NCBI GenBank assembly: GCA_021775805.1 | Contig: JAJFHD010000125.1 | Span: 62,001-126,000 of the forward strand | Direction: 5' to 3' | Length of the DNA stretch: 64,000 bases | Origin: Alphaproteobacteria bacterium | Lineage (GTDB): Bacteria > Pseudomonadota > Alphaproteobacteria > Rhizobiales > JAJFHC01 | Shown here: piece by piece, positions 53,407 through 62,754 of the stretch | Position numbering within the stretch: the first letter of the stretch is position 1 | Layout of the letters: each line of letters begins with the position of its first letter | Program-made: the position numbers and the translations under genes | Notes under the pieces: model-generated | Database searches by the model: none | Seen by the model: only the letters and a program-made list of their open reading frames with translations | What the model was told of the DNA's origin: nothing

Positions 53407-53973
53407 TCATCGCTGGGAATCAACCACATGGTGAAGCCCGGCGCGAAAGTAGTCATATCCCGTATAAAGTGTCAGCAGCGCGGCGACCCACAAGCCGATG
53501 ACACCGATTTCCGTGCTCAGGGCGAATATCTTCTCTCCGGCCTTACCGGCGAGCAAGAACGCAATCGCTACCATCTGCACTGCGGTTTTCATCTTGGCCA
53601 GCTGGCTGACCGGCACCGATACCTGAAGTTCCGCGAGGAACTCCCGTAAGCCGGATACCAGGATCTCGCGGCTCAGGATGATGACCGCCGCCCACAGGGA
53701 GTATCCCGAAATGGTTTCGTTCTTCACCAGCATCATCAGGGCAACGGAGACCAGAAGCTTGTCGGCAATCGGATCGAGCATGCGTCCCAGAGACGATTGC
53801 AGGTTCATGATGCGCGCCAGGTAGCCGTCGAGAAAGTCCGTGATGCCGGCGGCAACAAATATCCCCAATGCCACCCAACGGGCATTATCACCTTCAAAAA
53901 AGAAGCAACCCACAAGCGCGGGCACGGCGAGAATTCGTCCGTATGTCAACAGATTGGGCAGGCTGGTCAGCAT
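53407..53973 (-). CDS. pgsA: CDP-diacylglycerol-glycerol-3-phosphate 3-phosphatidyltransferase
   Basis: A 188-residue membrane enzyme making phosphatidylglycerol phosphate. The CDP-alcohol phosphotransferase motif is complete in FLDGYLARIMNLQ followed by SLGRMLDPIADKLL (about residues 46-73). Four to five hydrophobic segments. It is usually directly downstream of uvrC in this group; here the S8 and TIR-WD40 genes separate the two. Confidence 0.94.
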   Translation of the reverse strand: MLTSLPNLLTYGRILAVPALVGCFFFEGDNARWVALGIFVAAGITDFLDGYLARIMNLQSSLGRMLDPIADKLLVSVALMMLVKNETISGYSLWAAVIILSREILVSGLREFLAELQVSVPVSQLAKMKTAVQMVAIAFLLAGKAGEKIFALSTEIGVIGLWVAALLTLYTGYDYFRAGLHHVVDSQR

Positions 53974-54103
53974 GGCACCGCAGTAGTTTTTGTTTTGACC
54001 CTGTCTTTAAGATCATTCAAGGGCGCCCGCGTCAATTGCCTGGCGTAGAATTTATCGCCTCGCGAACAAAATGTTGAAGGCAATCTGGCGTATACGGCCG
54101 GAG

Positions 54104-54122
54104 ATCTCGACCAACCCGAGAT
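54104..54122. repeat. Small hairpin downstream of the S8 peptidase gene
   Basis: ATCTCG (54104-54109) and CGAGAT (54117-54122) with a 7-base loop, in the 214-bp spacer between the S8 peptidase stop and pgsA. It could help end S8 transcription; no T-run is present. Confidence 0.3.
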
Positions 54123-54187
54123 TGCGGTGTCTGGCTACGGCCATTTGATGGAGAATGTTGGGCTCCGAATCGTCTGAAAGACCGGGC

Positions 54188-55543
54188 TTAGGGTTCGTTG
54201 AAGGCACGCCGGATGTCGAGCAGTCCATGGCCAAAAAGAGGGTCCCATCCGTCCTGGCCAAGATCGACAGCGGTTCTGGTGAACCGGTTGACGACATCCT
54301 CGGGATGCAGCCACGGCATGGACTGCCTGAGAAGTGCCACCGCGCCGGTGACATAGGCGGCAGCCATCGAAGTGCCGGAACTGGTTTCGTAACTCCTGCT
54401 GCGATGGGCCGCCAGGATGTTGACGCCAGGCGCGGACAGGGAAATGTATTCCCCCCGGTTGGCGTGTTTGTAGAGCCGGTCGCGGGCATCTGTTGCGGTC
54501 ACTGCTATGACGCTGTCATAGGCGCCCGGATAGGCCGGTGGGCCCTTGGCGCCGTGGTTGCCGGCTGCTGCCACAACAACAACGCCGGCATCTGACGCGG
54601 ACTTCAACATGGTCTGGAAAATCGGATCGGCAGGTCCCGCAAAGCTCATGTTGATCACCTGCGCGCCGCCCGCTACGGCCCAATCAACGCCTCTCAGGAG
54701 GTTGAACGTATGTCCGAGGGACTGGCGGTACTTCTTCGAGCGGGCGAAGACACGTGCCGATAACACCTTGGCTCCCGGCGCGACGCCGATCATTCCGTCT
54801 CTGGCTGCGATCACGCTTGCGACGGCAGTACCATGGGATTCCCGTGCATTGCGCTTCCTGCCGGTGAAATCTTCCTGGTCCTGCACCACACCCTTGAGCG
54901 AGGGATGAGCACGGTTTACGCCGGTGTCCAAGATGCCAACGATTATGCCATCACCGCGCGACAGGCTGTGAACGTCTTCGAGTCCAAGTTTTGCGACCGC
55001 GTATTGTGCCGCCTTCCTTGCCGAAAGTGTATACAGGTAATTGGGCTGGGCAAAGGTGATACGGGGATCAATCGACAATTGCAGCGTTCGCTGCGGCGAC
55101 AGGGGTGGACCGACACGTGACCGGATAATCCTCTGGCCGATCAATGCTATTACAGACTCAGCGATACGGGTCAGGCCGTAGTCCTGCAGAAGCGCGTCGA
55201 CGGTGGCGTCGTCGGTATTGCTGTCGACGATAATCAGCAACTCCCGTGTCGCAAACTGGGGCACGGTCGAGGGGCTGTTTTGCGTGTTCCGAGCGGGTGT
55301 GTTCCGGCGCCGTTTCCGGGTTCTGTTCCTGTTCTTGTTCCTGTCAACAGAGTTGATCAGATCATTCAGGTTTATCCGAAAGCCGAAGTTGGAACCCGAG
55401 TCGCCGCCGTTATTGTCATTGCGATCGCTGCCGGTCTGTTGTGCCTGAGCGCTGCCTGTCGCCAGAAAAAGCGCGAATACGAAGGCCGCCGTCGCAGAAA
55501 CCGTACTCGTACTGTTCGGGCCTGCTGCCAGTCGATTTTTCAT
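54188..55543 (-). CDS. Secreted S8 (subtilisin-like) serine peptidase
   Basis: A 451-residue exported protease. Signal peptide to about residue 35 (ends AQA). An Asn/Asp-rich then Arg/Lys-rich segment (about 36-90, RNRTRKRRRN) follows, then an inhibitor-like propeptide (about 98-170). The catalytic domain holds Asp206 (GILDTGVN), His237 (ESHGTAVAS), oxyanion Asn329 (AAAGNHG) and Ser392 (SGTSMAAAY). It shares a divergent 230-bp spacer with the TIR-WD40 gene. Targets unknown; the protein is probably periplasmic or secreted. Confidence 0.93.
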   Translation of the reverse strand: MKNRLAAGPNSTSTVSATAAFVFALFLATGSAQAQQTGSDRNDNNGGDSGSNFGFRINLNDLINSVDRNKNRNRTRKRRRNTPARNTQNSPSTVPQFATRELLIIVDSNTDDATVDALLQDYGLTRIAESVIALIGQRIIRSRVGPPLSPQRTLQLSIDPRITFAQPNYLYTLSARKAAQYAVAKLGLEDVHSLSRGDGIIVGILDTGVNRAHPSLKGVVQDQEDFTGRKRNARESHGTAVASVIAARDGMIGVAPGAKVLSARVFARSKKYRQSLGHTFNLLRGVDWAVAGGAQVINMSFAGPADPIFQTMLKSASDAGVVVVAAAGNHGAKGPPAYPGAYDSVIAVTATDARDRLYKHANRGEYISLSAPGVNILAAHRSRSYETSSGTSMAAAYVTGAVALLRQSMPWLHPEDVVNRFTRTAVDLGQDGWDPLFGHGLLDIRRAFNEP

Positions 55544-55563
55544 GGTATCACCTGACGTTGTAA

Positions 55564-55587
55564 TGACTCAAATAGGGTTATTTGTCA
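55564..55587. promoter_or_regulatory. Interrupted inverted repeat in the S8/TIR-WD40 spacer
   Basis: TGAC-TC-AAATA (55564-55574) and TATTT-GTCA (55579-55587) form a nearly symmetric site, interrupted by a TC bulge, around GGGT. It lies about 20 bases upstream of the S8 peptidase start and so may be an operator. The rest of the spacer (to 55773) ends with an AAGGGA ribosome-binding site before the GTG of the TIR gene. Confidence 0.35.
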
Positions 55588-55773
55588 GGATTGCAACGGG
55601 GACCGCCGTGGCCGGCATGATGATTGAAGCCAGCCACAGATCTTCCGAACAGTGTCCGGCTTGACGTGTTAAAGCAAAAAATGTCCTGATATTGCTGAGA
55701 AGCGCTACAGCATTCGTGCCGGGCGCTGACAAATGGGCAATCGGGGGGCGGAGGCGAGCGAAGGGATTTTGGC

Positions 55774-58700
55774 GTGGCGGACTCGGGAAACTCCGGTCAT
55801 CAGACCACAAAGGTCTTCATTTCATACTCCCGCAACGACAGGCAACTTGTGTCCAGAGTCGCCGAGGCGCTCGAACAGGAAGAAGACATTGCGGTATTCC
55901 GCGATACCGAAGACATTCTGCCGACGGAAGAATGGAGAGAACGGCTTGAACAACTGATCCGTGAGGCAGACACCGTCGTGTTTGCCCTCAGTCCCGACTC
56001 GGCGCAGTCGGAAGTCTGCCGTTGGGAAGTGGATTATGCGGAAAGTCTCAACAAGCGCATTGCGCCGATCGTCATCAGGGACGTGGAGGCGGACGCAATC
56101 CCTGCGCCGCTGACTAAGTACAACTATATATTCTTTACCCAAAGTGGTGATTTCGACAGCGCAACCCCGAACCTTGTTGCGGCGCTGAACACGGATATCC
56201 ATTGGATCCGCGAGCACACCCGGTTGGGTGAAATTGCCCGCCGCTGGAGAGAGCAAAAGAGGCTCGGCGCCCAGCCGCTGCGTGGGTGGGAGTTGGAAGC
56301 AGCGGAACAATGGCTTGCCGCACAACCTGCAAACGCTCCCAATCCTACCGGCCTGCATCGCCAGTACATTTCCGACAGCCGCGCCGCGGCAACCAAACGC
56401 CAGAGGTCGATAATGGGTGGATCGCTGGCGGCAGCCGTGATTGCAGCAGGACTTGCGGGTTTTGCCTTTCTGCAGCAGCAAAAGGCAGAACGGCAGCGTG
56501 CCATTGCCGAAGAACAACGTGCACAGGCACAAGAACAAAGACAGATTGCGGAGCGGCAGCGTAACGAGGCATTGCGTTCGGAGTCGCTTTATCTGGCGGA
56601 TCTGTCCGATACGCAACTGGCACTGGGTGACCCGGTTACCGGGATGCTGATCGCGCTCGCCGGCCTGAAGGACGAGAAAGAGTTGCGGGAAGCCCAGAGA
56701 GAGCGCCCCTATGTAGCGCCGACAGAGGTCAGCTTGTCCAGCGCGGTCATGGCGTTGAAGGAACTGACTGTCCTCAGGAAACACAAGCATGGCGTCAGGT
56801 TTGCGGCGTTCTCGCCGGACGGGACACGTGTCGTCACTGCCTCATACGACAAGTCGGCACGGGTCTGGAACACTGTGACGGGACACCAGTTCGCCGTCCT
56901 GGAGGGACATGACAGCACCTTGGAGAGCGCCCGTTTCTCGCCGGACGGTTCGCGTATCGTCACTGCATCCCTGGACAAGACAGCACGGCTGTGGAACGCG
57001 GTCTCGGGCAAAGAGATTGCGGTGCTTGCGGGCCACGGGCATTGGGTAAAATCCGCCGTCTTCGCGCCCGACGGTTCACGCATCGTTACAGCGTCTTCCG
57101 ACAAAACCGCACGCTTGTGGGATGCGCTGACCGGGCGCGAAATTGCCGTTCTGGGTGGCCACGATGGCAATGTGGAAAGTGCCGTCTTCTCGCCGAACGG
57201 GTCGCATGTGCTCACGGCCTCCTATGACAAGACAGCGCGGGTCTGGGATTCGTCCACGGGAAAACAGATCGCGGCCTTCGAAGGACATGAGGGCAACATC
57301 GAAAGTGCGGTTTTTTCGCCGGACGGAACCCGGGTTGCCACAGCGTCCTCCGACAACACGGCGCGGCTATGGGAGGTGGCAACCGGTGTCCAGATCGCGG
57401 TCCTCACCGGTCATCAAGACAATGTTCAGAGTGCCGCCTTCTCACCCGACGGCTCCCATGTGGTGACGGCATCCTGGGACAGGACGGCGCGGGTTTGGGA
57501 TGCCGTGACAGGCCGGCAAACCGCCGTCCTCACGGGCCATGAAGACAACGTTATCGGTGCCGCCTTCTCGCCTGACGGCGGTCTCATCGTTACCGCCTCG
57601 TATGACAAGACGGCGCGCCTCTGGGCGGCGGAAACGGGAGCCGAACTTGTGGTCTTCAGAGGCCATGAGGACAGGGTGGAATCTGCGGTTTTCTCGCCGG
57701 ACGGGTCGCAGATTGTCACGGCCTCCTATGACAGGACTGCGCGGCTCTGGTCGTCATCGACCGGGACGCAAGTCATCCGTTTCACAGGCCACGACGTTGA
57801 CGTCAACAGCGCGGTTCTTTCGTCTGACGGCAGGCTCCTTGCGACGTCCTCTTATGACAAGACGGCTCGATTGTGGGATGTGGGTTCGGGGAAGCAGATT
57901 GCCGTGTTAGCCGGACATGAGGACAACGTGCAGAGTGCGCGCTTCTCTCCCGACGATACCCGCCTCGTGACGGCGTCCTGGGACAAGACGGCGCAGGTGT
58001 GGGATGTGGTAGCCCGTCAGCAGATTGCAATCCTCAAGGGGCACGAAGACAGCGTCAACAGCGCTGAATTCTCCCCTGACGGCTCACGTATTGTGACTGC
58101 ATCCTGGGACACGACGGCGCGGCTATGGGATGCATCAACCGGTTCCGAAATCGCCGTCCTCAGGGGCCATGAGGGTAAGGTCGGGAGCGCTGTCTTCTCG
58201 CCGGATGGAACGCGTGTGGTCACGGCGTCAGGTGGCGTGGGCACCGACGACCGTACCGCAAGGGTGTGGGATGCATCGACCGGTACCCAGATTGCCGTGC
58301 TTTCAGGACATGAGGGCAACGTGAACAGCGCGATCTTCTCGCCCGATGGGACGCATGTCGTCACCACGTCCGGCGGATTCGGTTCCGATGACAATACGGT
58401 GCGGCTGTGGAATGCTGCGACGGGCGCGCAGACGGCTGTCCTGACAGGTCACGAGGACGGCGTGTGGAGTGCCGCCTTTTCGCCGGACGGCTCGCTTATG
58501 GTTACAGCATCTTCCGATAACACCGGACGCTTGTGGAACGTGGAGACCGGAAAACAGATTGCCGTTCTGGCCGGGCATACGGACAAGGTAGAAACCGCGG
58601 TGTTCTCGCCGAACGGGCTGCGCGTTGTGACCTCGTCGTGGGACAGGACGGCGCGGGTGTGGGATGCCGCCACCGGAGCGCAGGTCGCCATCGCTGCCGG

Positions 58701-58998
58701 ACATGAAGGCGAGGTGTGGGGTGCCGAATTTTCACCGGACGGGTTGCGCATCGTAACGGCATCGTCGGATGCGACCGCACGGTCGTGGCGCGTGTTCTCC
58801 AGGACGCAGGATCTGATGGCCTATGCGAAGAAAAGGGCGGCTCGTTGTCTGGTGTCGTCGGAGCGCACTCGATTTCATCTCCCGGTCGAGCCGCCAGGTT
58901 GGTGCGTGGAGAAAAACAAGTGGCCCTACGACACCGGCGATTGGCGGGCATGGCTTGCCGGGAAGCGTGCGGGTGCCCAGCCGGACATGCCGAAATGA
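55774..58998 (+). CDS. TIR - transmembrane - coiled coil - WD40 protein (16 repeats)
   Basis: A 1074-residue protein. TIR domain at residues 12-145 (VFISYSRNDRQL; BB-loop region RDTEDILPTEEW). The likely NADase Glu85 is retained in SEVCRWEVDYAES. A linker with WLAAQP and PTGLHRQYI leads to one membrane helix (about 214-233). A coiled coil rich in Gln/Arg/Glu follows (236-268), then 16 WD40 units of mostly 42 residues from 332 to 1006, enough for two propellers. A Cys/Trp-containing tail ends it. The start is GTG, 8 bases after AAGGGA. TIR-WD40 proteins occur in many proteobacteria without defined function; NAD+ cleavage or protein scaffold roles are inference. Confidence 0.92.
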   Translation: MADSGNSGHQTTKVFISYSRNDRQLVSRVAEALEQEEDIAVFRDTEDILPTEEWRERLEQLIREADTVVFALSPDSAQSEVCRWEVDYAESLNKRIAPIVIRDVEADAIPAPLTKYNYIFFTQSGDFDSATPNLVAALNTDIHWIREHTRLGEIARRWREQKRLGAQPLRGWELEAAEQWLAAQPANAPNPTGLHRQYISDSRAAATKRQRSIMGGSLAAAVIAAGLAGFAFLQQQKAERQRAIAEEQRAQAQEQRQIAERQRNEALRSESLYLADLSDTQLALGDPVTGMLIALAGLKDEKELREAQRERPYVAPTEVSLSSAVMALKELTVLRKHKHGVRFAAFSPDGTRVVTASYDKSARVWNTVTGHQFAVLEGHDSTLESARFSPDGSRIVTASLDKTARLWNAVSGKEIAVLAGHGHWVKSAVFAPDGSRIVTASSDKTARLWDALTGREIAVLGGHDGNVESAVFSPNGSHVLTASYDKTARVWDSSTGKQIAAFEGHEGNIESAVFSPDGTRVATASSDNTARLWEVATGVQIAVLTGHQDNVQSAAFSPDGSHVVTASWDRTARVWDAVTGRQTAVLTGHEDNVIGAAFSPDGGLIVTASYDKTARLWAAETGAELVVFRGHEDRVESAVFSPDGSQIVTASYDRTARLWSSSTGTQVIRFTGHDVDVNSAVLSSDGRLLATSSYDKTARLWDVGSGKQIAVLAGHEDNVQSARFSPDDTRLVTASWDKTAQVWDVVARQQIAILKGHEDSVNSAEFSPDGSRIVTASWDTTARLWDASTGSEIAVLRGHEGKVGSAVFSPDGTRVVTASGGVGTDDRTARVWDASTGTQIAVLSGHEGNVNSAIFSPDGTHVVTTSGGFGSDDNTVRLWNAATGAQTAVLTGHEDGVWSAAFSPDGSLMVTASSDNTGRLWNVETGKQIAVLAGHTDKVETAVFSPNGLRVVTSSWDRTARVWDAATGAQVAIAAGHEGEVWGAEFSPDGLRIVTASSDATARSWRVFSRTQDLMAYAKKRAARCLVSSERTRFHLPVEPPGWCVEKNKWPYDTGDWRAWLAGKRAGAQPDMPK
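56767..58791 (+). repeat. Sixteen WD40 repeats of about 126 bases
   Basis: The units are 42 codons apart (GH dipeptides at residues 379, 421, 463 and so on to 799). Two consecutive units (GH spacing 47) carry the same 5-residue insertion, SGGVGTDD and SGGFGSDD. Many DNA stretches within units are near-identical, pointing to recent amplification. The first unit is degenerate (KHKHG for GH). Confidence 0.9.
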
Positions 58999-59004
58999 CC
59001 GGCG

Positions 59005-60981
59005 TCAGGTGTGGAAGTGGTCGTGAATCTGGCGGGCAATCGTCTTGCTGATTCCATCTACCGCTTCAAGGTCGTTCAATCCGGCGCGGCTGACCGCCCG
59101 GGCAGAGCCGAAGTGGCGCAAAAGTGCGCGTTTGCGCCCGGGGCCTACTCCGGAGATTTCATCGAGAGGTGATGTGCCGATCGCCTTTTTACGGCGGGCG
59201 CGATGGCTGCCGATGGCAAACCGATGAGCTTCGTCGCGAAGCCTCTGTAGATAATAGAGAACCGGGTCGCGCGCCTCCAGCATGAAGGGCGCGCGGCCGG
59301 GCATGAAGAAACGTTCCCTGCCGGCGTCCCGGTCGGGGCCCTTGGCGATGCCAACCAGGGTTACCCGCGAGATGCCGAGATCATCCAGGACTTCCTTGAC
59401 CACCGACAACTGACCCGCCCCACCGTCGATGAAAATGATGTCAGGCCATGGCGAGACCTTGACCTCGTCAACGTCACCGCCGTCACCGGCGTCACTGTCT
59501 TCAGGGGGGGTGTCTTTCAGACCGGGCTCCGGGGATCCCGCTTTTCTGGCGTCGTTCTCTTCGACTTTGAGCAGGCGGGTGAAGCGGCGTTTAAGCACTT
59601 CGCGCATCATGCCGTAGTCGTCACCGGCCACCGTCTCCTGCGACTTGATGTTGAATTTCCGGTACTGATTTTTCAGGAATCCTTCGGCGCCGGCTACAAT
59701 CATGGCGCCGACCGGGTGGGTCCCCTGAATATGACTGTTGTCGTAGACCTCGATCCGCGCAGGCGGGGAATCGAGCCCGAATTTTTCCGCAATGCCTTCC
59801 AGCAGTGTGTTCTGGGATCTGGTTTCCGCGAGGCGCCGTCCCAGAGCTTCCCGGGCGTTGGACAGAGCATGCTCAACAAGTTCTAGCTTTTCGCCACGGC
59901 GCGGCACGGATACGGTGATCCTGCGCTCCGCGCGAACGCTCAGGGCATCGGCCAGAATAGCGCGGCCTTTGACGTCCTCGCTCAACAGGACCAGCCTGGG
60001 TATGGGTTTGTCGTCGTAGAACTGCGCGAGGAACGCCTCTAGAACTTCTGCAGCTTCGAACGATCTGTCGGCCCGGGGAAAGTAGGCGCGGTTGCCCCAG
60101 TTCTGGCCGGCGCGGAAGAAGAACACCTGGACACAGGTCTGGCCACCGTCCTGTGTGACGGCAAACACATCGCCTTCAAGAACGGTGCCGGGGTTGATGC
60201 CCTGATGAGCCTGGACGTGGGTCAGGGCAGCGATCCGGTCGCGGTAGATAGCCGCACGCTCGAAGTCGAGACCCGCACTTGCGGTTTCCATGAGCTTAAG
60301 CAGTCCGTCTTTGACCGACTGGCTGCGCCCGGCAAGGAAACCAAGCGCCTCTTTTACCAGCTCGTCATAGTCCTCACGGCTGATTTCGCCGGTGCACGGC
60401 GCACTGCAGCGCTTGATCTGATAGAGCAGGCACGGACGCGTTCGGCTTTCGTAGACCGAGTCGGAACACGAGCGCAGCAGGAAGGCACGCTGAAGCGCGT
60501 TAAGCGTCCGGTTGACGGCGCCGGCTGACGCAAAAGGTCCGAAATATTCACCCTTGCGTGAGCGCGCGCCGCGATGTTTGACAACCTGTGCGACGTCGTG
60601 ATCCCGGGCGAGCAGAATATAGGGAAACGACTTGTCGTCGCGCATCAAAACATTGAAACGCGGCTTAAGCCGCTTGATCAGATTGGCTTCCAGCAACAGT
60701 GCCTCGGCCTCCGAGGCGGTGGTGACGAACTCCATGTGGACCGTGCCGGAAATCATCCGCGCGATCCGGTTGGTATGGCCCATCAGACGGGTGTAACTCT
60801 GGACCCGCTTTTTTAGATTGCGCGCTTTGCCGACATAGAGCACATCGCCGTCCGCGTTCATCATGCGGTAGACGCCCGGCCGGTTGGGCAGATTCTTGAC
60901 GTAACCGCGAATGACGTCTGTACCTGAGGCCGGTCCGGCCTCGTCTGTCGCGGTGGTTTCTGTGGCGTCTTCGGTCGACAT
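59005..60981 (-). CDS. uvrC: UvrABC excinuclease subunit C
   Basis: A 658-residue nucleotide-excision repair nuclease making both incisions. GIY-YIG domain at the N-terminus ([25 protein letters not shown], residues 36-60), UVR motif ([24 protein letters not shown]), RNase H-like domain with [16 protein letters not shown], and tandem HhH at the end ([25 protein letters not shown]). An acidic insertion lies near 500-520. Six bases separate its stop from that of the convergent TIR-WD40 gene. Confidence 0.97.
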   Translation of the reverse strand: MSTEDATETTATDEAGPASGTDVIRGYVKNLPNRPGVYRMMNADGDVLYVGKARNLKKRVQSYTRLMGHTNRIARMISGTVHMEFVTTASEAEALLLEANLIKRLKPRFNVLMRDDKSFPYILLARDHDVAQVVKHRGARSRKGEYFGPFASAGAVNRTLNALQRAFLLRSCSDSVYESRTRPCLLYQIKRCSAPCTGEISREDYDELVKEALGFLAGRSQSVKDGLLKLMETASAGLDFERAAIYRDRIAALTHVQAHQGINPGTVLEGDVFAVTQDGGQTCVQVFFFRAGQNWGNRAYFPRADRSFEAAEVLEAFLAQFYDDKPIPRLVLLSEDVKGRAILADALSVRAERRITVSVPRRGEKLELVEHALSNAREALGRRLAETRSQNTLLEGIAEKFGLDSPPARIEVYDNSHIQGTHPVGAMIVAGAEGFLKNQYRKFNIKSQETVAGDDYGMMREVLKRRFTRLLKVEENDARKAGSPEPGLKDTPPEDSDAGDGGDVDEVKVSPWPDIIFIDGGAGQLSVVKEVLDDLGISRVTLVGIAKGPDRDAGRERFFMPGRAPFMLEARDPVLYYLQRLRDEAHRFAIGSHRARRKKAIGTSPLDEISGVGPGRKRALLRHFGSARAVSRAGLNDLEAVDGISKTIARQIHDHFHT

Positions 60982-61115
60982 GAGAGGTGCTGGATTTCCG
61001 GAATTGCGTCGGTGTCAGTTTATGTCAGATTCGCAACGGAATCACAGTTGTTCGGTTGAGTTGTTATCAGATTGGGAAATCGTCGAGAACTTGGGGTCCG
61101 CTGGAATCCCTGCTG

Positions 61116-61580
61116 TCAAAACTCGAGTGGCGCATTGTCGATGACTTCCTTCATGACGAAGAAGGTGCGGGTCTGACGAACACCGGGCAGGGCGATGAGT
61201 TGTTCGCCGTGGAGACGGTTGAAATCCGCGATGTCCTGAACCCTGATCTTGAGAAAATAGTCGAAATCGCCGGCAACCAGGTGGCAGTCGAGAATGAACG
61301 GCAGGCCGACGATGGCCTCTTCAAATGCCCCAAAGCTCTCCGGCGTTGACCGGTCGAGAACAACGCCCACAACAACCAGGGCACCACGGTCGACCCGCTC
61401 GGGCACGACTTCGGCGCGCACCGACCGGATAAACCCCTGGTCAAACAGACGCTGGGTCCGGCGATGGCAGGTTGCCGGGCTAACATTGACGGTTTTTGCC
61501 AGTTCTGCGTTCGTCAGGCGGCCATCACGCTGTAGATGCCTGAGAATCCTGCGATCAATGCGGTCGATCTGATCTTCCAT
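61116..61580 (-). CDS. Lrp/AsnC family regulator, AcdR-like
   Basis: A 154-residue regulator with an N-terminal AsnC helix-turn-helix (IDRRILRHLQRDGRLTNAELAKTVNVSPATCHRRTQRLFDQGFI) and a C-terminal RAM ligand domain (FDYFLKIRVQDIADFNRLHGEQLIALPGVRQTRTFFVMKEV). The ATG at 61578-61580 was preferred to a TTG upstream. It diverges from the ACC deaminase gene, the arrangement known for acdR-acdS, where the Lrp-type protein activates deaminase expression in response to substrate. It may also control itself. Confidence 0.9.
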   Translation of the reverse strand: MEDQIDRIDRRILRHLQRDGRLTNAELAKTVNVSPATCHRRTQRLFDQGFIRSVRAEVVPERVDRGALVVVGVVLDRSTPESFGAFEEAIVGLPFILDCHLVAGDFDYFLKIRVQDIADFNRLHGEQLIALPGVRQTRTFFVMKEVIDNAPLEF

Positions 61581-61685
61581 GAGGGAATCTTCCAAATATT
61601 CGCAAAAAGATAACCGAAAATACCAAAAATTATTGATTTATACGAGTCAAAGATAAAACTGTAAGCGAAACTAGAGAGCACCTTT

Positions 61686-61697
61686 CAAACGAGTTTG
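61686..61697. promoter_or_regulatory. Palindrome in the acdR-acdS spacer
   Basis: CAAAC-GA-GTTTG is a perfect palindrome 43 bases before the acdS start, within an AT-rich 160-bp divergent spacer. AT-rich palindromes of this size fit binding sites of Lrp-type regulators. Confidence 0.45.
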
Positions 61698-61740
61698 GTT
61701 ATGGTCAGGTCAACACGATCCGATGCAGGGAGATTTGAAG

Positions 61741-62754
61741 ATGCTTTCGAAGTTTGAACGTTACCCGCTGACATTCGGCCCGACGCCCATCGAGGAATTG
61801 AGCCGTCTGTCCGAGCACCTGGGAGGAGACATCGCGCTATTCGCCAAACGCGAGGACTGCAACTCCGGACTGGCCTTCGGCGGCAACAAGATCCGCAAGC
61901 TCGAGTACATCGTGCCCGATGCGATTGCCTCGAATGCCGATACGCTGGTGACGATCGGCGGTGTGCAGTCCAATCACACGCGCCAGGTCGCGGCGGTTGC
62001 CGCAAAGATCGGCATGAAGTGCCGGCTGGTCCAGGAAAGCTGGGTGCCGTTTCAGGATGCGGTTTATGACCGGGTAGGCAACATTCTCATGAGCCGGGTG
62101 ATGGGGGCGGAAATCGAACTGGTCGACGAGGGGTTTGATATCGGCATTCGGGAGAGCTGGGAAAATGCCCTGGCGGACGTCAAGGCAAAGGGCGGTAAAC
62201 CCTATGCGATACCCGCCGGCGCCTCGGTCCACAAATATGGCGGCCTCGGATTCGTCGGGTTTGCCGAGGAAGTGCGGGCGCAGGAAGCCGAGATGGGCAT
62301 TACGTTCGACTATATTATCGTGTGTACAGTGACGGGCTCGACCCATGCAGGCATGCTGGTGGGGTTCGCCGCCGACGGCCGCGCGCGCAATGTCATCGGG
62401 ATCGACGCGTCCGGGACACCGGAACAAACCAAACTGCAGGTTCTGGACATCGCCCGGAAGACGGCGGAACTCGTCGAACTCGGCAGCGATATCACCGCCG
62501 ACGATGTAGTCCTCAACGAAGACTATGCCTATCCGCTCTACGGAGTACCGTCGGAGGAGACCAACGAGGCAATCAGGTTGTGTGCGCGCATGGAAGGCAT
62601 GATGACCGATCCGGTCTACGAAGGCAAATCGATGCAGGGCATGATCGACCTGGTGCGTAAGGGGTTCTTCCCGGCCGGTTCAAAAGTGCTCTACGCCCAC
62701 CTCGGCGGCGTGCCGGCGATAAACGGGTACAGTTACATCTACCGGAACGGGTAG
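61741..62754 (+). CDS. acdS: 1-aminocyclopropane-1-carboxylate deaminase
   Basis: A 337-residue PLP enzyme that opens ACC, the plant ethylene precursor, to 2-oxobutyrate and ammonia. The PLP Lys is Lys50 ([12 protein letters not shown]), the nucleophile Ser77 (QSNHT), and Tyr293, Glu294 (PVYEGKS) and Leu321 (AHLGG) match the residues that distinguish true ACC deaminases from D-cysteine desulfhydrase. The ATG at 61741 follows GGGAG. Divergent from an AcdR-like regulator. Supports plant-associated or rhizosphere growth, or use of other aminocyclopropane compounds. Confidence 0.95.
   Translation: MLSKFERYPLTFGPTPIEELSRLSEHLGGDIALFAKREDCNSGLAFGGNKIRKLEYIVPDAIASNADTLVTIGGVQSNHTRQVAAVAAKIGMKCRLVQESWVPFQDAVYDRVGNILMSRVMGAEIELVDEGFDIGIRESWENALADVKAKGGKPYAIPAGASVHKYGGLGFVGFAEEVRAQEAEMGITFDYIIVCTVTGSTHAGMLVGFAADGRARNVIGIDASGTPEQTKLQVLDIARKTAELVELGSDITADDVVLNEDYAYPLYGVPSEETNEAIRLCARMEGMMTDPVYEGKSMQGMIDLVRKGFFPAGSKVLYAHLGGVPAINGYSYIYRNG

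Noticed and set aside
56709-58751. Many medium-length minus-strand frames opposite the WD40 repeats
   Set aside because: They repeat the same residues because they are antisense images of the WD40 units; no ribosome-binding sites or known domains.
56767-58791. Regular repeats resembling a CRISPR-like array
   Set aside because: The 126-base period is in frame with an open reading frame and encodes GH...WD units; there are no short identical repeats with unique spacers.
54188-58998. Recently acquired island by base composition
   Set aside because: GC content looks like that of neighbouring genes, so insertion is argued from gene order only, not composition.
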